In this document: positions 1-7,534 of the stretch, piece after piece
How the letters are laid out: every line of letters starts with the position of its first letter
Position numbering within the stretch: position 1 is the stretch's first letter
NCBI GenBank assembly: GCA_002438805.1
Contig: DJQV01000022.1
Coordinates: forward strand, 35,283 to 99,282
From: Bacteroidales bacterium UBA6377
Lineage (GTDB): Bacteria > Bacteroidota > Bacteroidia > Bacteroidales > UBA932
Direction of reading: 5' to 3'
Length of the DNA: 64,000 nucleotides
The notes under the pieces: generated by a model
Told to the model about the DNA's origin: nothing
The model's input: the letters and a program-made list of their open reading frames with translations, nothing else
The model's database searches: none
Program-made: the position numbers and the translations under genes

Positions 1-1
1 G

Positions 2-97
2 ATGCTGGAGGCTGGACTTCCGCTGGATGTCATCGTAGAGTGCTCAGGCCTGTCGGAGGACGAAGTGCGAGAACTGGCACAGAGTACTAAGTCCTGA
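2..97 (+). CDS. C-terminal tail of an Rpn/PD-(D/E)XK transposase-like protein (cut by window edge)
   Basis: An open frame enters from the left edge and stops at TGA 95-97. The 31 visible residues (MLEAGLPLDVIVECSGLSED at the start) match in register the last residues of the next gene (MLEDGVPTETVAKYSGLKEE). This short helical tail is typical of the C-terminus of Bacteroidetes Rpn-family recombination-promoting nucleases, which carry a PD-(D/E)XK domain at the N-terminus; that part lies outside the window. The true start is not visible. The tandem arrangement with the following paralogue suggests duplication. The family assignment rests on the similarity of the tails and on the clearer family signs in the neighbour. 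Confidence 0.5.
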   Translation: MLEAGLPLDVIVECSGLSEDEVRELAQSTKS

Positions 98-114
98 TCT
101 CTGAGGACTGAAAG

Positions 115-561
115 TTGAAAAGGACCGACAATCTCCCCAACCCAGATGCAGAATTGGAGAGGTTCAACAAGAGCGCCGCCGAATGCAGGGACGACAGGGA
201 CGCGCTGTTCTGGCTGTTTCGCCACAGCGGAGAGATGGAAGAGCTGCCGGAGGAGCTAAGTCACAGCGGTTTGGCAGAGGGTGTCACCGATGCCTGCGAG
301 ATAGCTGGCTTCTCCGCCGACAAGAGGATTTTATACGAGAAAGATATGATCACAGAACTTGATTTGGCGCTGCGCTACGACTACGCTTTGAACAAGGGCC
401 GGGCTGAAGGCGAAGCCAAAGGAAAGGCGGAAGGGAAAGCTGAAGGAATGAGCGAAGCCGCCGCCACCATTGCCCGGCGAATGCTAGAGGACGGTGTCCC
501 GACGGAGACTGTGGCAAAATACTCTGGGCTCAAGGAAGAAGATGTGCTGAAATTGATGTGA
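115..561 (+). pseudogene. Rpn/PD-(D/E)XK nuclease transposase-like protein, C-terminal half only
   Basis: The frame encodes about 148 residues but begins immediately after a stop codon (TGA 109-111) with only a TTG available, so the usual N-terminal nuclease domain is missing. What remains is the C-terminal half of the family: a segment with FNKSAAECRDDRDALFWLF, an alpha-helical stretch ending in YEKDMITELDLALRYDYALN, a charged GRAEGEAKGKAEGKAEG repeat typical of these proteins, and a short terminal helical motif. Members normally have about 280-330 residues. The gene lies 17 bp after a paralogous tail, so the pair looks like a tandem duplication with 5' loss. It might still be translated from TTG, but loss of the catalytic domain argues for a remnant. 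Confidence 0.55.
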
Positions 562-626
562 GTTCTGCTGCATTTCAGCAATGGCGGAGTTGTCCTCCGC
601 CATTACCGATGCTGCACAAATTGGTG

Positions 627-3600
627 TTATCTGGTGGCGCTATTGAAATATTTCGCCCAGATGTTCGATGGATCAATTTCCAGAGATTCCGTGAAGAGCC
701 TGTGGGCGGACGCGGTGTCTCCCTTTACGATATCGGCAAGTCCCTGCAGATAGAGGTTGCGGGCCTTGATGGTGTCGCTTGAACCGTCCTCGCCGAATTT
801 GGAATAGATGTCAACGACAGTAGTAGTCGCTTCTTTCTGCTTGTCCACGTAGTTCTGTATCTTTGTTATCGTAGCTTCGGCTTCAGAGTTCTGTCCGAGT
901 TCCTTCTGGGACATCGCCACGAAATACATGCTTTCATCTGCGTAGTCGCCTCTCCCTGACCCTGTCGTCAGTATGCACTTCTCGAAGGCTTCACGGGCTT
1001 TATCGCTTTCTCCGAGCGCCTTGTATGCGAGTCCCTGATGATAGGCGACCTTGGCTACGAGAGGTCCTGTCGAGAGTTCGTTGGTCTCAAGATTGCGCGG
1101 GAAGGTGCCGGCCGCGAGGAAGCTTTCGAGGGCCTTGCGGTTGCGGTGGCGTGAGAGCTGCGAGAGGCCATAGAGGAGATTGGCATCCACGAACTGGGTG
1201 TAAACGGTGGAGCCTCCCTCCCATACGCGGAAGTGTCTGGTCTCAAGGATGTCCAGAGCCTTGCGGTATTTGCCGTTTTCGGTCAGGAGGTGAACATAGC
1301 GTGAAGTTGCATCATCAGACTTCTCGATGGTCTTGCGGTACTTCTCCATGCGGGCGAGCCTCTTCTCTGAAGACACTTTGAGCGCAGATTCCACATCCTC
1401 GAGCTCCTGGAAGAAGATAGGGTCGGAGCTATCGGCCTTGATGGCCATGGCATAGTAGTCGGCCGCGAGCGCCTTGTCCTTGAGGTACTTGTCGGCTGAA
1501 TGGCCGAGGTTACGGAATACCATGCCGTAGCTGCTGTTGAGCTCTGCGGATGACTGCCAGGCGGCGATGGCCTCGTCCTTGCGGTCGTAGTAGTAGAGCA
1601 GGTTGCCGAGATAGTAATATGCCTTCCAGTCGGTAGGGTTCTTCTTGACCACGTCCTGGAGCATCTCAAGTTCCTCGGTGCGGAACGGGAAGCAGTAGTC
1701 CGGAGACATGGCGGCAGCCTTGCCGTAGTAGTCGAGGGCTTTTGCCTCATCGCCCGCCTGCGAGCTGTACCATCCGGCCATGTAATTGAGAAGAGGTGAC
1801 ACCGTAAACGGCTCCACAGCATTCTGCTGCATAGGGGTGGATGAGTACGGCGTGCCGTTTGCCATGGCGAAATCGAGGAAGTCAACCGCATCCTTCCATG
1901 CGCCGATGGAGTTGTAGAAAGTGGTCGCCTCGAGCACTTCCTGAAGAGGGATGCCCATGTGGGCGATGGCACGGCTTGCAGCGGCCTTGTCCCCCTGGAT
2001 CCTGGCTTTCTCGATGATGCTGAGGAAGTCCACAGGGTCGGAGGCGATGTTCTCATCAAGCAATGCCAAAGCTTCGGCCTTCTTGCCCATGGCGCTGAGG
2101 AAGTGGGCCTTGACGAATTTGCTCTGGGTGCTCTTGCCGCTCAGGGCGATGGATTCGTCAATGGCTTCGAGGGCGTCCTTAACCTTGCCCTGCTTCCAAT
2201 ACATCTCTGCTATATAAAGGTAGGATGCTGACTGGAATCCAGGATACCAGGTGGATTTCCAGAAGTAGCTTTCGGCCTCTGAGGTCTTGCCGAGGGCCCG
2301 TGCCACGACTCCGGAGTAGTAGAACATCTCCCCGTCCTTAGGGTTGGTGTGGTAGATTACTCCTGTCTTGTCGATCTCCGGCATATAGTGCAGGCCGGTG
2401 AGTCTCTTGTAGGCGCGGTTGAGGTATTTCTCAGCCACGGTCCATTCGGCGCGTTTCGCATAGTAGATGCCGAGGTTGACATTTACGCGGGAGTCGAGGG
2501 AGTCGCGGCGCAGTGCTTCCTCGTAGTATGGGAGAGGGTCGAGACGACCGTTGTGGAACTCCTCAAGCCTCTGTCCTGCAAGGAGCAATTCCTCCACAGA
2601 ACTGTATTCCGACGGATTTTTCGGGCGGTCCGCTGGATGAGGGCGTGTGTACTCTTCCTTCTCCTGAGGGGACCAGCTGACCAGTTCCACGCCGTCGCTG
2701 TCATACAGGCCGGCGAAGAACTCGCTGTCCTTGAGGCTTGAAGGAACCTTGACGTTCTTGATGTAAGGAGTGTCCGGATCTATGGTGACGGTCTCTTCCG
2801 AGAGAGTCTTGCCGGCCGCCTTGATGATGACCTTCGCGTTTTTGTAAAGGGCCGTGGAGTTGAATCCGACCGCGAAGCTCTCAGGGGAAGTGCGCTCGAT
2901 GTTGACGGCCCCTTCGAGGGTGACGTTCTTGGCTCCGCCTATGCCCTTGATCGGATACCAGTACTGCTTCGTCACCCTCACTTCATTGGGGCCTATCCAG
3001 CTGTAGTCAGGCTGGTTGTCGGAGTATCCTCCAACCATGAGTTCGAGGTATGCTCCGTCCTCTTCGGTAAGCATCTCGTTCCATACACTCTCCGTGCCCC
3101 ACAGATAAAATTTCTTGCCCGGGACGAGGTGGTGGTTGGCCCAGTGGGCTGTGCCGGCGTTTTTGCCGAAGTCGTAGCCGACGAGATAGTCCTGAGAGTA
3201 GTTGACTGCGAAAGTGGAGTTGGCATATCTGAAGTTCTTCCACCAGCTGTTGTCATCTGTCTCGGAGTTGCCCCAAATCCGTGTATGCGGCCAGTCGGTG
3301 TACTGCACCTTGCTGTGGGTTGTACCATATATGGTCTGTGGAGGGAACTGCACTTGATAGTTCTCATCGCAGTGCACGGAGACGTTGGCCCAATAGAGAA
3401 AGCTCTGCATCAGAGGGGTGCGGTTCTGCATCTTGAAAGTGGCCTCGACGTAAGATTTGCCGGGGAACATGGTCAGCCCGATGGTCCACTTGAGCCTCTG
3501 GCGGAGTTCGGTCTCGCCGATCCAGATGGTCTTGCTGCCATCCTCGTTTTCTGTGATCTCATAACCCGCGTTGAGGGTAGATGATGCGCGATGGTGATGA

Positions 3601-4025
3601 GGGATGTTCCACTCCACGCCGCCTGAGATCCAGGAGCCGATCATGCCGATGAGAGCCGGGCGGATCACGTGCTGGCGATAGAAGAAGTTGTAGCCGGTCT
3701 GCTTGTCCTCGGCCTGGAAGATTCTGCCACCGATTTCGGGAAGTACGCCTATCTTGGTGTACTCATTCTCGAGGGTGAGGTATTTGTAATCCCTGTCTAC
3801 ACGCTCGTCGGTGAGGTTGTCGTACATCGGGTAGGGGTAGACATGACCTGCGGCACCTTGATATGTCCTTCCGTTGAAGAAGTACGGGTACAAATCAGGA
3901 TTGCCCACGAGATAGGTCGGGATGGTCTCTGTGGTCTCCTCGACTTTCACCTGGCTCTGTGCATTCAGCGCGGCGGCTGACGAGAGCAGCAGGAGGATAC
4001 TGATTATTTTTCGTTTGTTGGTCAT
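627..4025 (-). CDS. secreted DUF5107 domain protein with C-terminal TPR repeats
   Basis: The 1132-residue product starts best at ATG 4025 (MTNKRKIISILLLLSSAAAL), which gives a clean signal peptide; the frame extends 51 codons further upstream without family sense. Residues of about 25-330 form a DUF5107 domain, which belongs to the galactose-mutarotase-like beta-sandwich superfamily (conserved YPYPMYDNL, NEYTKIGVLPEIGGRI and GGVEWNIPHHHR). From about residue 500 to the end the protein is built of tetratricopeptide repeats (for example DWKAYYYLGNLLYYYDRKDE). Family members occur beside glycan-degradation genes of Bacteroidetes, and a role in carbohydrate binding or processing outside the cytoplasm is inferred. 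It is transcribed alone. The reaction, if any, is unknown. Confidence 0.85.
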   Translation of the reverse strand: MTNKRKIISILLLLSSAAALNAQSQVKVEETTETIPTYLVGNPDLYPYFFNGRTYQGAAGHVYPYPMYDNLTDERVDRDYKYLTLENEYTKIGVLPEIGGRIFQAEDKQTGYNFFYRQHVIRPALIGMIGSWISGGVEWNIPHHHRASSTLNAGYEITENEDGSKTIWIGETELRQRLKWTIGLTMFPGKSYVEATFKMQNRTPLMQSFLYWANVSVHCDENYQVQFPPQTIYGTTHSKVQYTDWPHTRIWGNSETDDNSWWKNFRYANSTFAVNYSQDYLVGYDFGKNAGTAHWANHHLVPGKKFYLWGTESVWNEMLTEEDGAYLELMVGGYSDNQPDYSWIGPNEVRVTKQYWYPIKGIGGAKNVTLEGAVNIERTSPESFAVGFNSTALYKNAKVIIKAAGKTLSEETVTIDPDTPYIKNVKVPSSLKDSEFFAGLYDSDGVELVSWSPQEKEEYTRPHPADRPKNPSEYSSVEELLLAGQRLEEFHNGRLDPLPYYEEALRRDSLDSRVNVNLGIYYAKRAEWTVAEKYLNRAYKRLTGLHYMPEIDKTGVIYHTNPKDGEMFYYSGVVARALGKTSEAESYFWKSTWYPGFQSASYLYIAEMYWKQGKVKDALEAIDESIALSGKSTQSKFVKAHFLSAMGKKAEALALLDENIASDPVDFLSIIEKARIQGDKAAASRAIAHMGIPLQEVLEATTFYNSIGAWKDAVDFLDFAMANGTPYSSTPMQQNAVEPFTVSPLLNYMAGWYSSQAGDEAKALDYYGKAAAMSPDYCFPFRTEELEMLQDVVKKNPTDWKAYYYLGNLLYYYDRKDEAIAAWQSSAELNSSYGMVFRNLGHSADKYLKDKALAADYYAMAIKADSSDPIFFQELEDVESALKVSSEKRLARMEKYRKTIEKSDDATSRYVHLLTENGKYRKALDILETRHFRVWEGGSTVYTQFVDANLLYGLSQLSRHRNRKALESFLAAGTFPRNLETNELSTGPLVAKVAYHQGLAYKALGESDKAREAFEKCILTTGSGRGDYADESMYFVAMSQKELGQNSEAEATITKIQNYVDKQKEATTTVVDIYSKFGEDGSSDTIKARNLYLQGLADIVKGDTASAHRLFTESLEIDPSNIWAKYFNSATR

Positions 4026-4049
4026 TGGTTGTTTTATGTTATGTGTTGT

Positions 4050-4057
4050 CAAAGCTA
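4050..4057 (-). promoter_or_regulatory. -7 promoter element of the DUF5107 gene
   Basis: On the minus strand the octamer reads TAGCTTTG, matching the Bacteroidetes -7 consensus TAnnTTTG, 24 bp before ATG 4025. No clear -33 TTTG is seen at 19-21 bp, so this is a half-match. Confidence 0.4.
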
Positions 4058-4214
4058 ATATTATTAATATGTGGTGCCGGTGTCTGCTTTTTTCAGGATG
4101 GACTGTTTTAGGTATTTGACGGTTTTGAGGCGGTTTTTGGGAGAATAGAGGTGGGATTTTTTCGTCCCTGTGAACCATGGTCCGCCTCCGCCCCGTAAAC
4201 CATATTTAGCCTAC

Positions 4215-4340
4215 GCCCCGTGCGCACGCGGCCAGTGTTGTGCGCACCAGACCCCTTCGTGCGCACCGCGCTGAATTTCCCCCTGTCCCGTGCGCACCGG
4301 AGGCCTTTTCACGCACGGGATTATCGTCGTGCGCACGGGG
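4215..4340. repeat. cluster of five GTGCGCAC palindromes
   Basis: TGCGCAC begins at 4221, 4241, 4260, 4291 and 4330, each time in the self-complementary octamer GTGCGCAC or with one flanking change. Five copies in about 115 bp are far above expectation. The segment has no convincing gene. It could be a cluster of protein-binding sites or simply degenerate tandem DNA. Confidence 0.6.
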
Positions 4341-4499
4341 AAGGCAGGTCAATGTCTGAGTCTGAGCATTCGCGCGAGACAAGATCTACTCGCGGGACGG
4401 AGCGCTGCGCGCAAGGGACGGTTGGTGTCAGAGGCGAGGCTTTTGTGTTGAGCCCCAGCCACCTCTGCCTCTGCACCGTCAGCCAACGCCCCTTTTCCA

Positions 4500-4758
4500 C
4501 ATGGACTCACCGCCATTCTGCAGTGCTCTGCGACACCCCGTCAGCAAAGGTTGGGGCATTTTTGTCTGTTTTTCCCCCTACCTTCTGGAGGCATCGCCCG
4601 TGTACAACGTTCTACGGTATCCCCTCGTCAAAGGTTGGGGTATCTATGGCAATTTCTTCCCCTACCTTGCGGGGACACTGCCACTGCACGGCTTTCTGCG
4701 GCATCTCACCGGCAAAGGTATGGGTGTTTTTCGCGATTTTTACCCCTACCTCCTAGAC
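4500..4758. repeat. three tandem 84-bp units of the dispersed stem-loop repeat family
   Basis: The motif CAAAGGT(T/A)(G/T)GG followed by an A/T-rich run and CCCCTACCT recurs with the AAAGG box at 4546, 4630 and 4714, exactly 84 bp apart each time. The third unit resembles the reverse complement of the repeat at 56425-56560 (both contain AAGGTATGGG, TTTTTCGC and TTTTTACCCCTACCT in the same order). A reading frame stays open through the array because 84 is a multiple of three, but its codons look like a translated repeat, not a protein. Confidence 0.75.
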
Positions 4759-4839
4759 TGCACCAGACCCCTGCTCCACTCTCTTTCCGACTTCAAAATC
4801 TCCCCCTCCGATCATCAAGCAGGTCTCCCGTACAGCACA

Positions 4840-5010
4840 CCCTTCTTCTGCACCGGACGGTCTTGCAAGTGCCTGGCGTACACCACAGTGCCGTTTTCTG
4901 TACGGAACAGTCTCGCGAGTGCCTGCCGTACAGAAAGAGGCCGTTTTTCTGTACCGCATGTATCCGCAAGCGGCTCGCGTACAACAGAAGGCCCCTTTTC
5001 TGTACCGGAC
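4840..5010. repeat. 51-bp tandem repeat array
   Basis: The box TTCTGTAC(C/G)G and the following GTACAGAA-like segment recur with a period of 50-51 bp (CTG at 4848, 4898, 4949 and 5000). Units diverge but keep the same order of boxes. The whole stretch from 4026 to 5286 lacks a convincing gene; its long open frames are by-products of repeats whose length is a multiple of three. Confidence 0.65.
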
Positions 5011-5389
5011 GGAGAATCGCCCCGAGGTTATAGAGTTTTGAGGCTCCGGCGCTCTAACCTAAACACCAATATGCCGCTAGAAAGCAATTTCCGCGCAATG
5101 TTATAGCGTTTCTGCAATCTTTCTCTATAACCTTTTCCGGACGCCATAGTGAATCGGTGCTGTGGACACTAGACAACTTTTCACGCCCGGCGCAGATTTT
5201 TCTGTTTCTTATCGCTTTTGAAGTTTCTTTATTGTCCGGAAGCCGGAAATGCGTTATTATTGCGGCGTAAAAACTCATAACGATCAATGAAGAACTTCAA
5301 GAAGGATTCTGCCGGCGGCGAGGCTGCGGGGCAGAAGCGCGAGGGAAAAGGAAGCGAAAAAAATAAGTTGCCGATTACTAAACCAAACG

Positions 5390-5540
5390 CGAGCCCAGCA
5401 CGAAACAGGATGAACCCAACTAAACCCAGCACGAAACAGGATGAACCAAGCGCCAACACGAACCTGGCACGGACCAAACACGAACCCAATGCAAACCCAG
5501 CGCAAACCCAGCACGAACCCAGCGCAAACCCAGTGCGCGG
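5390..5540. repeat. short direct repeats upstream of SulP gene
   Basis: A 23-bp segment beginning CCCAGCACGAAACAGG occurs at 5394 and 5425 (31 bp apart) and is followed by about six variants of the decamer AACCCAGCGC or AACCCAGCAC. The array ends just before the SulP promoter. Confidence 0.6.
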
Positions 5541-5542
5541 AA

Positions 5543-5574
5543 TTTTGATTTCCGATGGCAAGACACTATCTTTG
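5543..5574 (+). promoter_or_regulatory. promoter of the SulP gene
   Basis: TTTTG at 5543-5547 and TATCTTTG at 5567-5574 are separated by 19 bp, a full match to the Bacteroidetes -33/-7 consensus. The start site would lie near 5580, giving a leader of about 55 nt. Confidence 0.75.
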
Positions 5575-5635
5575 CGGCCCGTTTCGCAAGACGTGAAAAA
5601 CGCCGAAAAGGCGCAAAAAGTAGTGTATTTATAAT

Positions 5636-7336
5636 ATGGTGTTCAGCCCTAAGTTTTTCCACCTCTTCAAGAAGGGGCGGTACAGTCGTGAGCGCTTCGT
5701 CTCCGACCTCATCGCAGGTGTCGTAGTAGGAATCATCGCCCTGCCGCTCGCAATCGCATTCGGCATCGCCAGCGGAGTGTCCCCACAGCAGGGACTCATC
5801 ACCGCGATTGTCGCCGGTTTCCTGATCTCTGTCTTCGGAGGGTCCCGCTTCCTCATCGGCGGTCCTACCGGTGCATTCATTGTCATCGTCTCGGGCATCG
5901 TCGCCCAATACGGCATCCAGGGACTCACCATTGCCACGATAATGGCTGGTGTCATCCTCGTGGCAATGGGCCTGTGCAAGATGGGGGCTGTGTTCAAGTT
6001 CATCCCCTACCCCATCGTGGTCGGATTCACAAGCGGCATCGCCCTCACCATCTTCTCCACACAGATGAAGGATTTCTTCGGCCTCGGAGACGTCTCCGTA
6101 CCGTCCGGATTCATCCCGGAGTGGATCTGCTATTTCCAGAACATCTCCCATATTTCCCCCACCGAGACAGCTTTGAGCGTGGGATGTCTGCTGGTCATCA
6201 TCTTCTGGAACAAGTGGGGGTTCCACAAGATTCCGGGCTCGCTCATCGCACTCATCATCGGCACGGCGGCCTCTGTCCTGCTGAGCCGTTTCACCGGGAT
6301 TGAATTCGCCACGATAGGGTCCAAGTTTCCCGAACTGGCTGAAGGGCTTCCAATGCCCAAACCCGTGGCCCCGGCAATGGATTTCCAGACCATCAAGAGC
6401 CTCGTTTCCCCAGCATTCACCATAGCCGTGCTCTGCGCCATAGAGTCCCTCCTGGCAGCAATGGTCGCGGACGGCGTGACCGGCAAGCAGCATGACTCCA
6501 ACACCGAACTGATCGGCCAGGGCATCGCCAACATCGTCACCCCTCTGTTCGGAGGCATCCCGGCCACCGGCGCGCTCGCCAGGACCATGGCCAGCATCAA
6601 CAACGGTGCGCGCACCTCAGTGGCAGGCATCATCCATGCTGCCGTCCTGCTGCTCATCTACCTTTTCCTGATGCCGTATGCCGTGTACATCCCGCTCTCC
6701 TGCCTTGCAGCCATATTGGTGGTGGTGGCGTTCAACATGAGCGAGTGGCGCAGTTTCCGCTACCTTCTCAAGGGTGACGCCCCGGACGTGGCGGTGCTGC
6801 TCATCACGTTCTTCCTCACCGTGATCGTGGATCTCACCGTGGGCATCGAAGTCGGAGTGGTGCTGGCCATAGCCATGTTCGTGCGCCGCATGATGCAGAC
6901 CTCCAGCATAGAGGTGCTCGACCAGGACAGGCTCGCCGCCACAGATGACGACGACATGGCAGCCAAGGACGACGTGGAGATGCTCGACATCCACAAGGGC
7001 GTGGAAGTCTATGAGATCAACGGTCCGTACTTCTTCGGTCTGGCAAGCCGTTCCGAGGAGTTCGAGCGGCGCAACAAGGACACCCGCGTGCGCATCATCC
7101 GCATGCGTAAAGTGCCGTTCATCGACTCCACAGGGGTCAAGAACCTCAAAAACATCATCGACATGGCCCACAAGCGCGGAGTGGAAGTCATCCTGTCCGG
7201 TGTCAACGAGCGGGTGCTCGGCACGCTGCGCAAATTCGGGGTGGACGAACTCATCGGCGAAGGCAACATCTTCCCCAACATCTTCCCGGCCCTCGCCCAC
7301 GCCAACGAAGTGGCCGACAGCTTCGTGGAAGCTTAG
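5636..7336 (+). CDS. SulP family inorganic anion transporter with STAS domain
   Basis: The 566-residue protein has the SulP architecture. A hydrophobic membrane domain runs from about residue 20 to 430 with the conserved SDLIAGVVVGIIALPLAIAF and GGPTGAFIVI segments, and a cytoplasmic STAS domain occupies about 440-555, with the diagnostic FIDSTG near the phosphorylation site of anti-sigma antagonists. Family members carry sulfate, bicarbonate or other anions across the inner membrane; the substrate cannot be read from this sequence. It is monocistronic with its own strong promoter and a perfect 11-bp inverted repeat downstream. Length is normal for the family and the frame is intact. Confidence 0.92.
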   Translation: MVFSPKFFHLFKKGRYSRERFVSDLIAGVVVGIIALPLAIAFGIASGVSPQQGLITAIVAGFLISVFGGSRFLIGGPTGAFIVIVSGIVAQYGIQGLTIATIMAGVILVAMGLCKMGAVFKFIPYPIVVGFTSGIALTIFSTQMKDFFGLGDVSVPSGFIPEWICYFQNISHISPTETALSVGCLLVIIFWNKWGFHKIPGSLIALIIGTAASVLLSRFTGIEFATIGSKFPELAEGLPMPKPVAPAMDFQTIKSLVSPAFTIAVLCAIESLLAAMVADGVTGKQHDSNTELIGQGIANIVTPLFGGIPATGALARTMASINNGARTSVAGIIHAAVLLLIYLFLMPYAVYIPLSCLAAILVVVAFNMSEWRSFRYLLKGDAPDVAVLLITFFLTVIVDLTVGIEVGVVLAIAMFVRRMMQTSSIEVLDQDRLAATDDDDMAAKDDVEMLDIHKGVEVYEINGPYFFGLASRSEEFERRNKDTRVRIIRMRKVPFIDSTGVKNLKNIIDMAHKRGVEVILSGVNERVLGTLRKFGVDELIGEGNIFPNIFPALAHANEVADSFVEA

Positions 7337-7372
7337 CGTGCTGTGCCATCAGCTCAGCCAGCGCACAGAGCC

Positions 7373-7409
7373 ATTCCGTACGGCAAACCCAGCCTCTCCC
7401 GTACGGAAT
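7373..7409. terminator. perfect 11-bp inverted repeat after the SulP gene
   Basis: ATTCCGTACGG (7373-7383) and CCGTACGGAAT (7399-7409) are exact reverse complements around a 15-nt loop. There is no T-run, so it may act as a transcript-end hairpin or be a small repeat; its place 36 bp after the stop favours termination or processing. Confidence 0.4.
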
Positions 7410-7519
7410 TCCATGGCCCGTCCAGAGAATCCCCCCCCGACAGCCCTGAAGGTGTTTCAATTAGTTTTATTCAAGTATCAGATCATCCGGCAGCCAACAC
7501 GCCGACACCGGACATATAC

Positions 7520-7527
7520 TATATTTG
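7520..7527 (+). promoter_or_regulatory. -7 element of the double esterase gene
   Basis: TATATTTG fits TAnnTTTG and ends 7 bp before ATG 7535, so the transcript would start almost at the initiation codon. No -33 match is evident. Confidence 0.5.
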
Positions 7528-7534
7528 CCGCATC

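Larger units (their letters stand above)
5287..5634 (+). other. doubtful small ORF with Asn/Pro/Lys-rich repeats
   Basis: An ATG-initiated frame of 115 codons ends two bases before the SulP start. Its middle part is made of short DNA repeats (a 23-bp unit at 5394 and 5425, then AACCCAGC-type decamers up to 5540), giving a low-complexity product rich in Asn, Pro and Thr. The strong promoter of the SulP gene (5543-5574) lies inside it, so at least the 3' part also serves as an upstream region. There is no recognisable domain. It is more likely repeat DNA than a gene, though the proper ATG and frame leave some doubt. Confidence 0.3.

Noticed and set aside
2349..3980. Plus-strand frames opposite the DUF5107 gene, and similar long antisense frames elsewhere
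   Set aside because: They mirror the codon pattern of real genes on the other strand, without motifs, starts or promoters of their own.
4220..5106. Long open frames in the repeat region
   Set aside because: They follow 84-bp and 51-bp repeats (multiples of three), have several equally open frames, and lack domains or a consistent start.
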